Source: a virus
Strand: one strand, 5' to 3'
Virus record (IMG/VR): IMGVR_UViG_3300025110_000080
Coordinates: 1 to 29,846 of that record
Length of the DNA: 29,846 nt
The notes under the pieces are model-generated. The model had not been told where the DNA came from. It searched no databases and was given only the letters and a program-made list of their open reading frames with translations. Both the position numbers and the translations under genes were made by a program. Of this stretch, positions 22,582-29,846 are shown piece by piece. How positions within the stretch are numbered: the stretch's first letter is position 1; each line of letters starts with the position of its first letter.

Positions 22582-24612
22582 TTAAGATGTCCCGAAGGTT
22601 TCTGGAGCCGAACTAGCATCTGCTCTAACATTTGCTAATTTCTCCGCTTCGAGCTTCACCTTTGTTTGTAGATTGTTTAACTGAACTCTTCTGTCAGCTT
22701 TGGCGTCTGATGCAACATCCGCTAATCGAGATTTAAATTTCTCAACCTCGACACGCTTTCTGTCGCTAACAGACTCCCTTTGGGCAGTCTGGAGGTCTCC
22801 CTCCAAATTCTTTATTTGCTCACCCATCGCCTGAACTTGTTGCATGAGTTGATTCTTCTCATCAGTCCGACGAAGGATAGCTTCTTTATCAAATATTTCT
22901 GGATTCTTCTTTAACACTTCTACCTTATCTACGATACCCATTTGATAGGCTTCCATATACACACCTAACTCTGCCCACTTATTGGTTGGCAAAGTAGAGC
23001 CCGGTTCAATACGTATATCGTGTTGTCCTAAATTATGTCTTTCTTTTTTAATGTCTAAGATAGCGCCTACTTTATCATCATATGTATTTACTGTAACCTC
23101 AGTTATATCGTTGTTTGCGCTATTTAAACGGAAAATCTTTTTGTAAGTATAGTGACCTTTAGATAGGTTATATAAGACTTGACCTAAACGATTAACACTA
23201 AACTCAATATCTCTTAGTTTTGATTTAGGCCTATCGGTTCCTAGTGCTATCATCCGCTCTGTACCTTTTACAGTATCCGGTGCTTTCTCTGCGAAACCAT
23301 GCATCATTTCAGGTAAACCAAATGTAAAGTCAATATAAAACTCACATTGTTGGATTAGTTTATAAAATTCACCTGCTAATGGTTGAGGTGCAGGAAAGTG
23401 TGGTTCACCTTGAGTGCTGTCTACTTCTATGACTGCATTCGGATTAGCCCAATCTCTTTCTAATTGACCTAAGTCTTCTACACTACCTAGTGGTACTAAT
23501 AGTTTTAATCCACCAGAAGCCTGAGCGTGGGATAAAGCAAGTGACCATAACTTATTAAGTAATCGTTGCATTGGACGAGCGCGAGATACATCTGACTTAG
23601 GATAAGGGGTTTCTGTAAATACATTTGGTATAGGTACTATTGGATAATGGTCTGTGTTTAAAATAGTTTCATATAATACAACTTGGCCAATAGAAGCACA
23701 TACTTTAACTCGTGTTTGTTTAACCGGTATAATTTGATATTGACTTGCTTCTATCTGCTCTCGATTGTTATCGATAAATTCTTCATACTCCTGCTCACTA
23801 AAGATAGCTTCTTCACCTGACTGCATATCAATAACACGGTAAAAACTAACCTTTACTTTATAGAAACGCTCTAAGACTTGATATTTATTTCTTTCAAAGT
23901 AATCTAAATCTTTTGCTTCTGCTGGTGTAAATACCTTTTTACCATTATTATTCATTGCATCTGGGTAATCTTCTTCCATATAGGTATCAAGGTCTTGAAT
24001 GATACCTTCTTCCATCTCACCCGTTTCTGGGTTTTCTTGTTCACCTAATTCTGGGTAGAGGCTGACAACTTGTTCACCCGTGAGGATAGTAGAGAGGATA
24101 ACACCTTCAGCGTCATCGAACCATCGGTTGCGAGTATTTGGAGAGACATATACCCTGAATGGGTTGACATAAGTGAACTTGACATCGCCCCTACCAAAAT
24201 CTGATTCGGGGTCTACATATGAATATAGATATCCCATTCCGGTAGTAGCATAATCATGGATAGCTTGTTTTAACTGCCAGTCTCCATTGGAGTTACCCCA
24301 CACATAACCCATGATAGTTCTCCATACAGAAGCAACCTTAACATCGGAATCTTCTCTAGGGGTCATGGTAAACGCTGGGGCTCTGGAAGTTAATACAGCT
24401 TTAAATTTTTCTACAGCTGGCCCAATCCTGTCCATAGGTACATCAGCTTGATTACGAGACTGTAGTTCATCTACTTCATCACTACTAAAGTGATTACCAT
24501 GATAAAAGTCTACATCATATCTTGCTTCTGTATCCCAATCAGAACGTGCGTTGCGCCAACGACGATAAAGGTCTTGGTTATAATCGGCGCGTTTATCTTT
24601 ATCTAATGTCAC
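22582..24612 (-). CDS. Portal protein
   Basis: The protein has 676 residues and forms the dodecameric ring at the capsid vertex through which DNA enters and leaves. N-terminal helices (YNQDLYRRWRNARSDWDTEA; RYDVDFYHGNHF) lead to VPMDRIGPAVEKFKAVLTSR. The clip-and-wing regions include GMGYLYSYVDPESDFGRGDV and FRVYVSPNTRNRWFDDAEG. FTFGLPEMMHGFAEKAPDTV and TERMIALGTDRPKSK are portal-type stem helices. The C-terminal ~100 residues are a charged coiled coil, as in P22-like portals. It starts at GTG, overlapping the stop of the upstream gene by one base (TAGTG). Confidence 0.88.
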   Translation of the reverse strand: MTLDKDKRADYNQDLYRRWRNARSDWDTEARYDVDFYHGNHFSSDEVDELQSRNQADVPMDRIGPAVEKFKAVLTSRAPAFTMTPREDSDVKVASVWRTIMGYVWGNSNGDWQLKQAIHDYATTGMGYLYSYVDPESDFGRGDVKFTYVNPFRVYVSPNTRNRWFDDAEGVILSTILTGEQVVSLYPELGEQENPETGEMEEGIIQDLDTYMEEDYPDAMNNNGKKVFTPAEAKDLDYFERNKYQVLERFYKVKVSFYRVIDMQSGEEAIFSEQEYEEFIDNNREQIEASQYQIIPVKQTRVKVCASIGQVVLYETILNTDHYPIVPIPNVFTETPYPKSDVSRARPMQRLLNKLWSLALSHAQASGGLKLLVPLGSVEDLGQLERDWANPNAVIEVDSTQGEPHFPAPQPLAGEFYKLIQQCEFYIDFTFGLPEMMHGFAEKAPDTVKGTERMIALGTDRPKSKLRDIEFSVNRLGQVLYNLSKGHYTYKKIFRLNSANNDITEVTVNTYDDKVGAILDIKKERHNLGQHDIRIEPGSTLPTNKWAELGVYMEAYQMGIVDKVEVLKKNPEIFDKEAILRRTDEKNQLMQQVQAMGEQIKNLEGDLQTAQRESVSDRKRVEVEKFKSRLADVASDAKADRRVQLNNLQTKVKLEAEKLANVRADASSAPETFGTS

Positions 24613-26456
24613 TATATAGGCTCGTTAGCTAAACGTTGAACTAAAACCCTTCCAAGTAAACTTTGTACTTGTGGGTTTAATGTTTCAGGTGCAATTGCTT
24701 TACGCTGCAATAGACTTCGTTGTCTTCTGGATAGCGGTGTTTCTATTCCCATTGACTGCATATAAGCAGAAGAAAGTTTCGGAACTGTTAATTTTACTTT
24801 TGGATTTTTTGCAAATTCATAGTTATCAGCAGGACGAATTCTTTTATCTTCGCTTATATTGCCCATAAGAGAATCAAGGCTTTGAGGTTTTATTAAACCT
24901 TGTGCTATTGCTTCTTCTATTGTTCCTGTACTAGTAGGTGCATCCGTTCCTCTTTGCCCATACTGCATCGCTGCTTCAAACTCGGGGTTAGACATAGGAG
25001 CATCAAAGTTTGGAAAACGATTCTCTAAACTCTCTAAGCCAACCATCTTATATTTTACTTTTCCACCTTTTTGCATACTCTTGCGACCAGTTCGAGGCAT
25101 CTTAGACTTTTTCATTCTTTGTAATAATCGTAAAGAATCTAATTGCGGGTCAATCGTATCACCAGTAAGGGCGTTTAATTTATTTCTTCTGTCGCTCTCC
25201 ATATAATAATTTAACAAATCATCTAAATTACCCATGGTTGTATCAGGCCCCATTAAGCTATCAGGTGGGCCATACATTTGTGGGTTGCGAATCTCTTGCT
25301 GTTTACGAGGCTGCATCTGTCCACCCTGCTGGTATTGTTTAATCATGCCGCCTTGTTCTTTAGATGGAATAAGTTCAGCGGTACGCATATTTTCCATTTG
25401 TTGTCTTAAACTAGCAACATCAATCTGAGGGTTAATTCCCGGATTTTTTCTAACACTACCGCTATATCCTACAGGAATAAGACCAAATAAATCTCTACCT
25501 GCTTTTGACTGTGCTACATTATACGGGTCAATACTTTTGTATTTATTATCGTCATCAGATACTTGATATCCTATGTCGCTACCTTGTATAAATTGGTCAG
25601 CCATAGTATCATCCATACTCTCAGCATTCATTCGATATGAAAAATTTCTTGGGTTTTCAGCCGCAACATTTAACATTCCTGTCATAAACATATCTTTTAC
25701 CGTCTGGTCGTTTACCTCGGATTGTTCTCTTAAAGCTCTTCCAGATACATTAACTCCTCGTTCTAGTTCTGCTTCTCTTTTCATTAATGCTTCGGGGTTA
25801 TTAAAAACTTGTTCGCGATAATCACTAGCTCTCTGATACGCTCTTTTACCGCCGACACCCGGAATTATATCTAAAATCTTTTGTAACGCATTAGGGCTAT
25901 ACTTGTATGATTCTGCACGTTCTAGCCCAACATCTCCACCTCCATACTTGTCTCCAAAGTACTCTCTATAAGCATCATTATATTCATCTTTAGAGTAAGA
26001 GCGACCTGATTTTATGTAGTCATCTATTTTTACCTTACCACCATCTTGATACTGGGGCATCATGCCACCCATTTCGTAGCCATATTTTTTTTTATCTTTT
26101 TGATTATACATTCTGCGACTATGAAGTTGACCACCACCTTCATACTCATCCATCATACCACCACCCATAAACATGGGTGATTTAGGTTGAGCTAGTCCAG
26201 TTTCCATAGAAGCGGACGCAATTAAAGCATCCATAGCCGAATTGCCATTCTGCATTTGCTGCATGGCACGACCTTCATTAGTGATTTGTTTTAAAACGGG
26301 TAGGTAATCAGGGACAGCTTCTTTGGGTATTATCCATTCGCCGCCCTCTAATTCAACAGGCTGTTCACCGGCAACCATGCCAGCAACTCCGCCTTGTTCA
26401 TGTGATGGCCCCCTAACTAAGCCGTAGCTGGGGAACCTGCTTTTTTGTTTAGCCAT
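24612..26456 (-). CDS. GGM-motif protein between terminase and portal
   Basis: The protein has 614 residues and is polar, glutamine-, methionine- and glycine-rich. Residues 16-46 hold GPSHEQGGVAGMVAGEQPVE and LEGGEWIIPKEAV, a conserved-looking opening (GPSH-x2-GG, E-x-EGGE-x-IIP). GGM-type motifs follow: GGGMMDEYEGGG (98-109), GGMMPQYQDGG (130-140) and GGMIKQYQQGG (369-379), plus a GGKVKYK repeat at about 464. I recognise this type from marine phages but not its function. It lies between terL and the portal gene, a place usually empty or filled by a head protein. No clear ribosome binding site precedes the ATG, and a 114-base gap lies upstream. It is perhaps an internal capsid or assembly protein. 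The gene is real by length, with function unknown. Confidence 0.6.
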   Translation of the reverse strand: MAKQKSRFPSYGLVRGPSHEQGGVAGMVAGEQPVELEGGEWIIPKEAVPDYLPVLKQITNEGRAMQQMQNGNSAMDALIASASMETGLAQPKSPMFMGGGMMDEYEGGGQLHSRRMYNQKDKKKYGYEMGGMMPQYQDGGKVKIDDYIKSGRSYSKDEYNDAYREYFGDKYGGGDVGLERAESYKYSPNALQKILDIIPGVGGKRAYQRASDYREQVFNNPEALMKREAELERGVNVSGRALREQSEVNDQTVKDMFMTGMLNVAAENPRNFSYRMNAESMDDTMADQFIQGSDIGYQVSDDDNKYKSIDPYNVAQSKAGRDLFGLIPVGYSGSVRKNPGINPQIDVASLRQQMENMRTAELIPSKEQGGMIKQYQQGGQMQPRKQQEIRNPQMYGPPDSLMGPDTTMGNLDDLLNYYMESDRRNKLNALTGDTIDPQLDSLRLLQRMKKSKMPRTGRKSMQKGGKVKYKMVGLESLENRFPNFDAPMSNPEFEAAMQYGQRGTDAPTSTGTIEEAIAQGLIKPQSLDSLMGNISEDKRIRPADNYEFAKNPKVKLTVPKLSSAYMQSMGIETPLSRRQRSLLQRKAIAPETLNPQVQSLLGRVLVQRLANEPI

Positions 26457-26570
26457 ATGGTATGTGGATTAATAGCTTTATTTAAAATGTTTATAAACAG
26501 GTGTGTGAAGTTACACTCCACAGCATTTAAATATAAGAAGGACAATGACAATAAACCAAGAAATAAATAA
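26457..26570 (-). other. Intergenic gap between terminase and GGM-protein genes
   Basis: This is the largest - strand gap (114 bases). Read on the - strand it contains a near-consensus -10 (TATATT) with only a poor -35 (TTGGTT) 18 bases upstream, and an imperfect inverted repeat GTGTAACTTCACAC. A promoter here is possible but weak. I see no gene in it on the - strand, and only a 9-codon frame on the + strand. Confidence 0.3.
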
Positions 26571-28235
26571 TTAATTTCTAGCACCCGTTATCCAGTTGTA
26601 TTTACGCAGTTTAGGTAAGAGTTTACTTTTACGTTTACTACTAGCAAATCCTTCTTTAGTGGTGGCTTGTGATTTCGGCGCTCTAGCAAAGTAGTCTGCA
26701 TAGTATAGCGCATCCATAATATCATCGTTTCGAGGTTTGGGGTGTTCAAAGAACTCATCTATTATCTCTGTCATCTCTCTTCTGATATATAATTTCTTAG
26801 AATTAACAATAGGGCCTAGTGTGGTTTCTAGCCTATCTTGCTTTTTTATTCTATTGGGTGGCTTAACACCCTTAAAGATACCGGGCATCAGTCTTTTTTC
26901 ATTAGCACTCATACGGGTTACCATATCTCTAACCATCTCTTGGGCTGCAACGGTCTCAATCGTTACCCGCCTAACAGGACTATACTTCTTTGCCATCTCT
27001 ATAATCTTAGCTGGGACATCAAAAGTAGGGATACGTTCTCTAAAATACTCTAAAACATACCGATTACTCTTAGAATCTATCGCCATTACCAGTATGACTT
27101 GATAGTCAGAGTTCTCTGTAGCTGTAGCTGCAAGGTCAACACCCATGTAAATATTGATAGGAATTACTTCATCACCCTCTACTAAGTAGTTAAAACCGTT
27201 CATAAGCTTACGCTCACCATTGTAATGCTGGATTCTATCTATCTTAAACGATGCATTGGTAATATCTCTCGCATCATTCATGTATTCTTGAGCAAACTTA
27301 TTAACTAAGCCTGCTTCTATAAATTCTTGTTTCTTATGATTTAACTTAGAAAGCGGGAACTGCTCAGGCCATAATGCTTTACCTTCTTCAATCGCCCTGT
27401 GAAAGAACACATCCCATGGATAACTTCTATCATCTTTTTGTGCTTTACGGAATCCATCATAGGTCATCTGTAAAAAGCTATCAAAGTGTACAATAGTACC
27501 GGCTAACCATATCCAACCCTCATTACCGGGTGATTCTTCTAAAGCAGGATAGATTGTAGATACCACCCACCTTTTAATCTCATTACGTCGCTCAGGAGTC
27601 TTTGTATTTAGCTCTGATTCAAAGTCATCCAAGATAATACCCGTATAACGGACATCTACCTCTGCACGCCCCCTAAGCCTTTGAGAAGTACCTTTAGCTA
27701 TAATTCTATCTCCTTTAGGAATAACAAGGTCTTTTTCTGTCCAACGCTTTCCTACGCTACCCCCATCCATATTACCAAAGTAATACTTGATGGTCTTGTT
27801 GGTCTCTAAGTGATATCGAAGATACTTTAAGTGGTCAATCGCCTGACCTTGCTCTTCCGATACCCATGCAATAAAGTTTTGGTCGTCCTCACTAGCAAAG
27901 CATAACTTATGTAAAATAGCTGATTTAGATAGAATAGATTTACCAAAGCCCCTAGGAAGTATAATACATATACGTTCCCCGGGTTTAGTTGATATTAGTC
28001 TTTTAGAAACGGTGTAGTGACAGGAAGGGGATGCACTCTTATGCATAAAGTCTTTGGGAAGAAAGGCTCTTCCAAAGAATAGTAGGTCTTTATAAGACTT
28101 GGCTAATATCTCGTCCCGACGAATCATCTCTTCAGGAGGAGGTATAACGTTAAATGTCTCTATTGGCTTCTTTTTTGGCAAGTTTTCTCGCTCTTCTGCG
28201 TTTAGCTCGATACTCAGCAATCTTTTTGGTAGCAA
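26571..28235 (-). CDS. terL: Terminase large subunit (TerL)
   Basis: The protein has 554 residues and packages DNA into the capsid using ATP, and cuts concatemers. Walker A is LPRGFGKS (93-100), atypical because F replaces the usual third residue. Walker B is IILDDFE (200-206). The nuclease domain shows NIYMGVDLAAT (D367), TIETVAA (E427) and RNDDIMDALYYA (D504, D505 and D508). The N-terminal LLFFGRAFLPKDFMHKSASP matches the usual beginning. The start is not settled: a TTG at 28235 has GAGG eight bases upstream, but a 29-residue frame from the ATG at 28239 uses the same site in another frame, and the ATG at M37 (NVIPPPEEM) is a further option. Confidence 0.9.
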   Translation of the reverse strand: MLPKRLLSIELNAEERENLPKKKPIETFNVIPPPEEMIRRDEILAKSYKDLLFFGRAFLPKDFMHKSASPSCHYTVSKRLISTKPGERICIILPRGFGKSILSKSAILHKLCFASEDDQNFIAWVSEEQGQAIDHLKYLRYHLETNKTIKYYFGNMDGGSVGKRWTEKDLVIPKGDRIIAKGTSQRLRGRAEVDVRYTGIILDDFESELNTKTPERRNEIKRWVVSTIYPALEESPGNEGWIWLAGTIVHFDSFLQMTYDGFRKAQKDDRSYPWDVFFHRAIEEGKALWPEQFPLSKLNHKKQEFIEAGLVNKFAQEYMNDARDITNASFKIDRIQHYNGERKLMNGFNYLVEGDEVIPINIYMGVDLAATATENSDYQVILVMAIDSKSNRYVLEYFRERIPTFDVPAKIIEMAKKYSPVRRVTIETVAAQEMVRDMVTRMSANEKRLMPGIFKGVKPPNRIKKQDRLETTLGPIVNSKKLYIRREMTEIIDEFFEHPKPRNDDIMDALYYADYFARAPKSQATTKEGFASSKRKSKLLPKLRKYNWITGARN

Positions 28236-28277
28236 GCATTCTACCTCTTTTTCTTAATTTAGCCCCCTTGTTAGGCA

Positions 28278-28568
28278 CTACCACTTGACCCGATTTGCCC
28301 AGTAAGCTGCGGACATCTTACCCTTTGCAATATTCTTTCTGTGTCTTGCCTTAAACGATTTACGTCTCATCTTTTGTTTACGAGACTCACCCGCTTTAGG
28401 CTTACCAGCGGTCTTGACCCCCTGTTGGCCAAATCGAATGGTCTTAATCTGTGTTCCTTGTTTAGCAACAACGATATGACTTTTCTTTGGATGACCCGGA
28501 GTTCTCTTTGGCTTGTTATATCCCGACACACCTGCTCGGGCTAATCTTGAATCTTTTTTCTTTGGCAT
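28278..28568 (-). CDS. Small basic protein (DUF6321-like)
   Basis: This 96-residue protein is very rich in Lys and Arg. It has LARAGVSGYNKPKRTPGHPK, then SHIVVAKQGTQIKTIRFGQQ, then MRRKSFKARHRKNIAKGKMS and AAYWANRVKW. The SFKARH-(x)4-IAKGKMSAAYWA ending matches the family I recall as DUF6321, found in phages and in large algal viruses; the name is from memory. Function is unknown. The charge suits DNA or capsid-interior binding. It is coupled to the gene upstream by TAATG and sits just before terL. Confidence 0.75.
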   Translation of the reverse strand: MPKKKDSRLARAGVSGYNKPKRTPGHPKKSHIVVAKQGTQIKTIRFGQQGVKTAGKPKAGESRKQKMRRKSFKARHRKNIAKGKMSAAYWANRVKW

Positions 28569-28963
28569 TATGCTCTTCTCACTTTACCTGCTATTCGTTT
28601 ACTATACTTTGCTTTTCCTTTGCCAGCTTTGCTCGCTGCTCGTTTACGTCTATTAGTAGCAGCTTTTTGGGATTTACTAAGACTTTTCCTAACTTTTTTA
28701 GGTAGGTAACGTCCTCGTTTTTTTCTTGGTTTCTTTTCATCGCCTTTGGTTGTATACCCCCACTCTTGCTTTGTCCATTTAGACAAACGGTTACTACTTG
28801 ATTTTGCACCTTTGTAGCCACCACCTGCCTTTTTATAACGAGCGGTAGCTAATTGTGCTTTACGTGCTGACCATTTTCCTTTGGGGCCACCCTTGCTGCC
28901 CGCTTTTACACTAGCAACAATTCGTTTCCACATTGCTGGCTTGGTCTTGACAGCTGAAGCCAT
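28568..28963 (-). CDS. Very basic protein (DUF5872-like) with histone-H1-like tail
   Basis: The protein has 131 residues. The N-terminal core reads AMWKRIVASVKAGSKGGPKG, then WSARKAQLATARYKKAGGGY, then SSSNRLSKWTKQEWGY and RYLPKKV. The W-(x)4-I/V, GWSARKAQ and GYLPKxV elements are those I recall for the DUF5872 family of phages and algal viruses; the name is from memory. The last ~35 residues (KAATNRRKRAASKAGKGKAK) are nearly all Lys, Arg, Ala and Gly, like a histone H1 tail. It probably binds DNA. It is coupled to the neighbours by TAATG on both sides. Confidence 0.75.
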   Translation of the reverse strand: MASAVKTKPAMWKRIVASVKAGSKGGPKGKWSARKAQLATARYKKAGGGYKGAKSSSNRLSKWTKQEWGYTTKGDEKKPRKKRGRYLPKKVRKSLSKSQKAATNRRKRAASKAGKGKAKYSKRIAGKVRRA

Positions 28964-29145
28964 TACTTGCCCCAGCTCTTCTTAGCCACACTTTTGGCTT
29001 GTTTACTTAATTCACCAAAGTGAAACAACCGTTTACTGTTTGGGCCATGTGTTTTACCACTATGTAGTTGCCCATTAGGCATCTTATGCAGACCGCCCTT
29101 ATGTTCTTTACCACTTTTAAAGTAGTGTTTAACTCCCATTCCCAT
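28963..29145 (-). CDS. Small basic His/Gly/Lys-rich protein
   Basis: This 60-residue protein reads MGMGVKHYFKSGKEHKGGLH, then KMPNGQLHSGKTHGPNSKRL, then FHFGELSKQAKSVAKKSWGK. Its central 'M.NG..HSGK.H...SK.L.HF..L' is a pattern of small phage proteins beside terminase genes. GGAG stands five bases before the ATG. It is basic, with seven histidines, and is possibly a minor virion or DNA-binding protein. Function unknown. Confidence 0.7.
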   Translation of the reverse strand: MGMGVKHYFKSGKEHKGGLHKMPNGQLHSGKTHGPNSKRLFHFGELSKQAKSVAKKSWGK

Positions 29146-29153
29146 GGTAACTC

Positions 29154-29285
29154 CTATTTCTTTTTCTTAACGCGTCCACCTTTACGCATCTTTTTAACAA
29201 CTCCACCACCCATCATCTTCTTTTTCTTCTTCTTCTTTGGTGGTCTTCCCTTTTTTGAACCGTAAGTTCCTTTTCCGTATGGCAT
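29154..29285 (-). CDS. 43-residue polylysine/glycine protein
   Basis: The ATG at 29285 is preceded by AAGGAAATAAG, and the frame ends in TAG at 29154. It reads MPYGKGTYGSKKGRPPKKKK, then KKKMMGGGVVKKMRKGGRVK, then KKK. I recall the same opening (MPYGKGTYGSK.GRPP) in other aquatic phages, which supports a real gene. A run of seven lysines and MMGGG...KGG elements would make it a very basic, flexible peptide. Function unknown; DNA binding or a virion component is plausible. Confidence 0.7.
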   Translation of the reverse strand: MPYGKGTYGSKKGRPPKKKKKKKMMGGGVVKKMRKGGRVKKKK

Positions 29286-29359
29286 CTTATTTCCTTATTA
29301 TTTTAATGTTGTAATGTATCTTACCCCACTGAACATATACAGGATATGCCCAATTGGGT

Positions 29360-29846
29360 CTATTGAGACGCATTCTCTTCTATTAGCCCCGTCTCAAAGG
29401 CTTTTAATCTATCCTTAGAGAAACCAGTAAACTCTTGTATCAAGGCTACAGAGTCTGTTTTCTTTTCGGTAGACAATAATCCTGATATCTTCATCAAGGT
29501 CTCTAATGCACGTAACTTATCACCATCCCGTACATCTGCTTTATCTACTACTGACTTTGCATTCTCTAATAAATAAGTCTTAGTAATCCCCAAGTCATCC
29601 ATTAACTCTTCTACTTCTTTGTTAATCAATGTTCGTATCCTCTTTTGTCTTAATAAAATCTTAGAACGAGTCAAAGCATACCGACGGTTCTTGGTCTTAT
29701 AGACCGTTAAGTAAGCATCCGTTGCATCACGACCCATGGCTACCATCTTAGCAAACAGCTTTTCTCTAGCAGTAATGTACTTGCTGTTCTTACGGCGTGT
29801 AAATGTATAAATATCTTTGGGAGGCTCTCCCTCTAGCTTGGCATTC
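29360..29846 (-). CDS. terS: Terminase small subunit-like protein (5' end outside the window)
   Basis: The frame runs open to the right edge, so 161 residues are visible and the N-terminus is missing; the ATG at 29746 is internal. After RRKNSKYITAREKLFAKMVA it reads MGRDATDAYLTVYKTKNRRY, the small helix-turn-helix-type element of small terminases ('K...A...A...AY.......A...GSKLLR...V...I'). Helical IRTLINKEVEELMDDLGITK and DGDKLRALETLMKISGLLST follow. It recognises DNA to start packaging. Downstream are the basic proteins and terL, which supports the role. The exact family is not resolved. Confidence 0.72.
   Translation of the reverse strand, partial: NAKLEGEPPKDIYTFTRRKNSKYITAREKLFAKMVAMGRDATDAYLTVYKTKNRRYALTRSKILLRQKRIRTLINKEVEELMDDLGITKTYLLENAKSVVDKADVRDGDKLRALETLMKISGLLSTEKKTDSVALIQEFTGFSKDRLKAFETGLIEENASQ

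Noticed and set aside
26457-26570. Confident sigma-70 promoter for the head genes
   Set aside because: The -10-like TATATT has only a poor -35 match at 18 bases. AT-rich sequence gives such matches by chance.
26544-26573. Nine-codon + strand frame with a good AGAAGGA site in the terminase/GGM gap
   Set aside because: Too short, opposite to all neighbours and AT-rich; chance is the simplest reading.
29068-29265. Phe-rich + strand frame opposite the small basic genes
   Set aside because: The run of Phe is the complement of the poly-lysine codons; no start signal and no neighbours on that strand.
1-29846. CRISPR array, tRNA, insertion sequence, integrase or attachment site
   Set aside because: I found no spaced direct repeats, cloverleaf, transposase or integrase motifs. 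The only repeats are coding repeats in three virion proteins.

Overview
This window looks like part of an AT-rich tailed-phage genome (class Caudoviricetes), most likely an uncultured aquatic or marine phage. The evidence is a complete virion-morphogenesis and lysis module: terminase, portal, scaffold, capsid, connectors, fibre, lysis genes and internal virion proteins. It carries several small protein families that I associate from memory with marine phages. I see no tape-measure protein, no sheath and no major tail-tube protein. There are two large candidate internal (ejection) proteins and a large nozzle-like protein, so a short-tailed (podovirus-like) particle is the best inference. The host cannot be named. 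Good Shine-Dalgarno sequences and a lysis cassette with coiled-coil membrane proteins and a lipoprotein candidate suggest a Gram-negative bacterium.

Layout. Positions 1-1652 are on the + strand. They hold the end of an early/DNA-metabolism cluster: a C-terminal piece of a PD-(D/E)XK-like nuclease with a zinc ribbon, a small conserved protein, an overlapping Hjc/resolvase-like nuclease, several small proteins and a strong RNA hairpin. From 1649 to the right edge everything is on the - strand and is read right to left. The order is: terminase small subunit (cut by the edge); four small, very basic proteins; terminase large subunit; a GGM-motif protein; portal; scaffold; major capsid protein; decoration protein; two tandem hairpins; small head proteins including a zinc ribbon; connector-like proteins; a protein of 11-residue tandem repeats; a spike-like protein; an S74 self-cleaving fibre; a cluster of about ten small membrane/envelope/lysis genes with an M15 endolysin; a tail nozzle-like protein; a second GGM-motif protein; a nucleotidyltransferase-like protein; and two internal virion protein candidates.

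The two strands converge tail to tail at about 1650, where the stop codons overlap. Genes are packed tightly. Many neighbours are joined by TAATG, ATGA or GTGA stop/start overlaps, so translational coupling is pervasive. The only - strand gaps near or above 100 bases are 26457-26570 and 19840-19935. No stretch above 300 bases lacks a gene. I saw no tRNA, rRNA, CRISPR array, insertion sequence, integrase or attachment site.

The most unusual items are: a secreted thioredoxin-fold protein with both active-site cysteines replaced by serine, inside an enlarged membrane/lysis cluster; a nucleotidyltransferase-like gene among the tail/ejection genes; a GGM-x3-Y-x2-GG-like motif shared by otherwise unrelated virion-module proteins; and a cassette of four very basic proteins between the terminase genes. 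All family assignments come from reading the translated sequence. No database search was run.
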